Source of the DNA: Acidobacteriota bacterium
Lineage (GTDB): Bacteria > Acidobacteriota > Terriglobia > UBA7540
Assembly (NCBI GenBank): GCA_003165615.1
Contig: PLWR01000715.1
Span: 127 to 7,508 of the forward strand
Length of the DNA: 7,382 nucleotides
Reading direction: 5' to 3'
In this document: piece by piece, positions 4,509-7,382 of the stretch
Numbering within the stretch: the stretch's first letter is position 1
How the letters are laid out: the number at the start of each line of letters is the position of its first letter
Program-made: the position numbers and the translations under genes
Notes under the pieces: generated by a model
What the model was told of the DNA's origin: nothing
Seen by the model: the letters and a program-made list of their open reading frames with translations, nothing else
Databases searched by the model: none

Positions 4509-6089
4509 TTGAGCAGAATGCCCGAGCACGGTGCGCCCCATCCCAGGCGCGAAGGTGACGAAGACTTGCCCGCTTCCCTCCCCCGGCGATTTCCCCGACC
4601 CCGATTGTTCGTCCCGGCAATTCTCGTTCTGGGCCTGGCCGCGTTTTTCTGGCCGGCGCGCGAACTGGGCAGCGATAACTTCATTTTCTATTTCCCTTCC
4701 AACCACCACATACTTCCCCTCGAAACCGCGGGAGGCGCCAAGTACCTGCCGCTGTTGCAAATTCTCAATATGGTGGGCAAGGTGGGAGGAATTCAGGAAA
4801 AGAAAAACTCCATCAAGGTGTACTTCGGTTCCACGCAAATCGAGTTGCGGGCAAAGGACACGAAGGTCCAGATCGAGAAGACAAGCTTTGAACTTCCCCA
4901 ACCTGTGCACCTGTCAGACGGTCAGTGGATGGTGCCGGTGGAGTTTCTGACCATCATCCTGCCGCACCTGACGCATCAAGCGGTTGAATACCAGGAAGGG
5001 ACAACCCGCATTTTTATTGGCGACGTCAAGCCCGGTTCCTTCGCCGTGAGCATTTACCCCGTCACCAACGGAGTGCGGCTGGCGGTGCAATTTACGGACA
5101 AGGTCACCGTGCGGACAACCTCCAGCAACGGCAAGTGGGTGCTGTTTTTGGGCGATCGCCCCATGGAACCGATGGAGCCATCCTATCATTTTCAGAATTC
5201 TTACCTCAGCGATTTACAGTATGACGATCAGGATGGCGTGCCGAAACTCATCCTTTCCCCCACTTCCAGTGGACTTAACTTTTATCCTGCGCTGGCGGAA
5301 GGCGGGAAAGTTTTATTGGCAGATGTGTTGAAACCTCCTTCGGCATCTTCCCAGGCGGTGGCGCCTCAACCGGGACAAGAGCCAACGCCCACGTCCAACC
5401 TGCCCACGCCCGGGGGGCCGACCCCGGAAGTAACGGAAGAGTCGCCCGCCGCGCCTCCGGGTCCGCCGCTTCCTGTCGTGGCCCTGGACGCCGGACACGG
5501 TGGTGAGGACAATGGCGGCCACAGCCACGACGGTGTGTTGGAAAAGGATTTGGTGGCGCAGTATGTGGCCCGCATGCGATTGGCCTTGCTGGCCTCCAAC
5601 AAATACCGCGTGGTGCTGACTCGTGCAGGTGACGTCAATGTGGGGATTGAACAACGCGCGCTGGCGGCCAACCTTTCGGGCGCGGTCTGTTTCCTGAGCT
5701 TCCACGCCGGCGACCTGGGCACGGCGTCACCGCGTATCACCATCTTTACGTATCAGCCTCCCAGTGCTGCGCCCGCCGCTCCGGCTGACACGCCAACCCC
5801 GGTCTTCGTGCCGTGGGGACAAGTGCAGGAAGCGCGGATGGGGCAAAGCCTGCAACTTGCTCTGGCCCTTCAGCAGCAATTCGCCCTGATGAATGGCGTG
5901 GAGGTGGACCTGCCCACCACCGCCCCGATTCGCATCCTGCGCAATGTCAACGCTCCCGCCGTGGCTATCGAATTAGGACGTCTGGCGCCCGATGCCGACG
6001 CGACAACCCTCACCAACCCCGCTTTCCAGCAGCAGGTGGCGTTGGCCGTCGTCCAGGCTCTTGCCAGCTTCGAGAAAGGAGGCAACTAG
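4509..6089 (+). CDS. N-acetylmuramoyl-L-alanine amidase (Amidase_3) with N-terminal anchor and AMIN-like domain
   Basis: A periplasmic or envelope zinc hydrolase that cleaves the bond between muramic acid and the peptide stem of peptidoglycan, acting in cell separation and wall remodelling. It has 526 residues from the TTG at 4509, or 523 from the ATG at 4518; neither has a clear Shine-Dalgarno site, so the start is uncertain. Order of parts: basic N-terminus, one membrane segment or signal anchor (about 33-48), a copper-amine-oxidase-N-like beta domain (about 57-171, 'WMVPVEFL'), an AMIN-like beta domain (about 175-271), a proline-rich linker (about 275-323), and the Amidase_3 domain (about 324-521). 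Expected zinc ligands are His330 (DAGHGG), Glu345 (LEKDL) and His399 (SFHAGD), and the catalytic Glu488 lies in AIELG. The next gene starts three bases after its stop. Substrate specificity is taken from the family. Confidence 0.92.
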   Translation: MSRMPEHGAPHPRREGDEDLPASLPRRFPRPRLFVPAILVLGLAAFFWPARELGSDNFIFYFPSNHHILPLETAGGAKYLPLLQILNMVGKVGGIQEKKNSIKVYFGSTQIELRAKDTKVQIEKTSFELPQPVHLSDGQWMVPVEFLTIILPHLTHQAVEYQEGTTRIFIGDVKPGSFAVSIYPVTNGVRLAVQFTDKVTVRTTSSNGKWVLFLGDRPMEPMEPSYHFQNSYLSDLQYDDQDGVPKLILSPTSSGLNFYPALAEGGKVLLADVLKPPSASSQAVAPQPGQEPTPTSNLPTPGGPTPEVTEESPAAPPGPPLPVVALDAGHGGEDNGGHSHDGVLEKDLVAQYVARMRLALLASNKYRVVLTRAGDVNVGIEQRALAANLSGAVCFLSFHAGDLGTASPRITIFTYQPPSAAPAAPADTPTPVFVPWGQVQEARMGQSLQLALALQQQFALMNGVEVDLPTTAPIRILRNVNAPAVAIELGRLAPDADATTLTNPAFQQQVALAVVQALASFEKGGN

Positions 6090-6092
6090 CCC

Positions 6093-6692
6093 GTGACCGT
6101 TCGCGCCAAAATCCTTCTCGTCATCCTGCTGGTGGCCCTGGCGGCGGGAGGATTTTACTTGCGCTCACTTGCCCGGCGCATCTTCCTTGAGCCTGCCCAG
6201 CGCGCGGAGGAGACGGCCCGCGCCAAGCTGGACCAATTCGCCTTGCAGCCGAACAATGGCACAACGCAGTTGGCGACCCTTTACTTTCCCGCCCTCAACG
6301 AAGGCAAAATCGTGCCGGAGAGCCGTTCCATCACCTGGGCGAAAGACGACGCGAACCGGGTACGCCAGATCGTACTGGCGCTGGCGGAAGGTTCGCACCA
6401 GGGATATGGCCGCCTTTTTTCCGCTTCCACCACGGTGCGCGCGGTATTCCTGGCGCCCGACGGCACCGCGTACGTCGATTTGTCCAACGACGTCCTGACC
6501 GATTTCGAGCCCGGCATTCAGAGTGAAACCCTGGCCATTTATTCTATTGTGAATTCCATAACTGTTAATATCCCCTCCGTGGAACAAGTGCAATTCCTCA
6601 TCCAGGGCCAGAAAGTGGAAACCCTGGATGGGCACGCGGATTTGACCGCCGCCTATGCCCCGGATATCACTCGAATCAAATCCACTCCTTGA
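6093..6692 (+). CDS. GerMN-domain envelope protein
   Basis: A 199-residue protein with an N-terminal hydrophobic segment (about residues 5-23, 'ILLVILLVALAAGGFYL'), likely a membrane anchor or uncleaved signal, followed by a short helical linker. A GerMN domain follows (about 58-190), named after the Bacillus spore germination protein GerM. Domain landmarks are 'TLYFPALNEGKIVPESR', 'RVRQIVLALAEG' and 'FLAPDGTAYVDLSNDV'. After these come 'SETLAIYSIVNSI' and the closing 'GQKVETLDGHADL'. The GTG start at 6093 is fixed by a strong AAGGAGG at 6076-6082, 10 bases upstream inside the end of the amidase gene; only three bases separate the two genes, so they are co-translated or at least co-transcribed. 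Acidobacteria are not known to sporulate, so a role in peptidoglycan remodelling together with the amidase is the better inference. The exact function of the domain is unknown. Confidence 0.88.
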   Translation: MTVRAKILLVILLVALAAGGFYLRSLARRIFLEPAQRAEETARAKLDQFALQPNNGTTQLATLYFPALNEGKIVPESRSITWAKDDANRVRQIVLALAEGSHQGYGRLFSASTTVRAVFLAPDGTAYVDLSNDVLTDFEPGIQSETLAIYSIVNSITVNIPSVEQVQFLIQGQKVETLDGHADLTAAYAPDITRIKSTP

Positions 6693-6698
6693 GGTTTT

Positions 6699-7382
6699 AT
6701 GCCCACACCCCGACCCTTAAGCGGTCTGCTCTACTCCGGCGGCAAACTGATTCGTCCAGACCAACGCTCCGCCCATGAGTTGCGTCCGCTCGAAATCATC
6801 CCCGACTTTATTTCCAGCGCGGAAGGCTCGGCGCTGATTCGCCTGGGCGAAACGCAGGTGATCTGTACCGCCTCGGTGGACGACGGCGTTCCCACTTTCC
6901 AAAAAGGCAGCGGACGCGGCTGGATTACCAGTGAATACGCCATGATTCCGCGCGCCACCAGCTCCCGCACACCGCGGGAGTCCACGCGCGGCCGCCAATC
7001 CGGACGCACTATGGAAATCCAGCGGCTGATCGGTCGCTCGCTCCGCGCCGTGGTGGACATGGAGGCCCTCGGCGAGCGGACGGTTTGGATTGACTGCGAT
7101 GTGATCCGCGCTGACGGCGGCACGCGCACGGCTTCCATCACGGGTTCGCTTGTGGCGCTCGGCCTGGCCATCCAAAAATTGCAAGCTCAACGCGCGCTCA
7201 AGGTAAATCCCTTGAAGGATTATCTTGCCGCGATCAGCGTGGGCATCGTCGGCGAGGAGCTGATGCTGGACCTCAGCTACCCCGAAGATTCCGCCGCCGA
7301 TGTGGACATGAACGTGGTGATGACCGGCTCGGGCCGTTTCATCGAGGTGCAGGGCAGCGGCGAGGAAGCCACCTTCAGCGAG
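6699..7382 (+). CDS. rph: Ribonuclease PH, 3' partial
   Basis: Phosphorolytic 3'-to-5' exoribonuclease that trims the 3' end of tRNA precursors, using phosphate as the attacking group; it acts as a hexamer in the cytoplasm. The 228 codons present include '[12 protein letters not shown]' (19-30), '[20 protein letters not shown]', '[18 protein letters not shown]', '[20 protein letters not shown]', '[13 protein letters not shown]' and '[12 protein letters not shown]', in which Arg143 is the expected phosphate contact. The frame runs off the end of the window after '[10 protein letters not shown]'; the family is usually 237-250 residues, so only the last 15-25 residues are missing. The ATG at 6699 follows GAGG (6691-6694) at a short 4-base spacing and is six bases after the GerMN stop, so it is the third gene of the operon. 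The 18 residues before the conserved RPDQR core are slightly longer than usual. Confidence 0.96.
   Translation, partial: MPTPRPLSGLLYSGGKLIRPDQRSAHELRPLEIIPDFISSAEGSALIRLGETQVICTASVDDGVPTFQKGSGRGWITSEYAMIPRATSSRTPRESTRGRQSGRTMEIQRLIGRSLRAVVDMEALGERTVWIDCDVIRADGGTRTASITGSLVALGLAIQKLQAQRALKVNPLKDYLAAISVGIVGEELMLDLSYPEDSAADVDMNVVMTGSGRFIEVQGSGEEATFSE

Noticed and set aside
4494..6635. Several minus-strand open frames opposite the amidase and GerMN genes
   Set aside because: All are shadows of well-supported plus-strand genes in GC-rich DNA and lack domain-like sequence.
1..7382. CRISPR array, tRNA or rRNA genes, riboswitch
   Set aside because: Read through for regularly spaced direct repeats and conserved RNA cores and found none; the repeats present are inverted hairpin types.

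Overview
The window looks like a high-GC chromosomal segment from an acidobacterium or close relative. This is inferred from gene content: a cell-wall amidase, a GerMN lipoprotein-like gene and RNase PH in one tight operon, plus a remnant of the PSD1 cytochrome / DUF1501 gene pair that is common in Acidobacteriota, Planctomycetes and Verrucomicrobia. No rRNA, tRNA or CRISPR array is visible.

Layout. Positions 1-240 hold the end of a small XRE-type helix-turn-helix regulator, followed by a short REP-like hairpin. Positions 241-1037 are mostly non-coding or decayed, with one doubtful minus-strand reading frame and one arm of a dispersed inverted repeat. Positions 1038-3618 form a defence-like island: a DNA (cytosine-5) methyltransferase cut off at motif VI, an unrecognised C-terminal gene fragment, a small zinc-ribbon protein, a putative PD-(D/E)XK nuclease, a Y1 (HUH) REP-associated transposase on the minus strand, and a Vsr mismatch endonuclease. 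The transposase is framed on both sides by mirror-image clusters of REP hairpins. A second copy of the dispersed repeat (3697-3769) lies beyond vsr in the opposite orientation, so the pair brackets the island. It runs into a nested four-arm palindrome (3768-3848).

Positions 4003-4455 hold a minus-strand scar in which the start region of a PSD1-type cytochrome gene is joined to the last 70-odd codons of a DUF1501 gene. From 4509 to the end the window is an intact plus-strand operon: N-acetylmuramoyl-L-alanine amidase, GerMN protein, rph (running off the end).

How the parts relate. The methyltransferase and Vsr are classical partners, because Vsr repairs the T:G mismatches left when 5-methylcytosine deaminates. 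The nuclease candidate between them could be the restriction component. With the methyltransferase missing its target-recognition half, the system is probably a decaying restriction-modification locus whose vsr and nuclease frames are still open. The left two-thirds shows repeated deletion and repeat insertion, while the right third is conserved housekeeping sequence.
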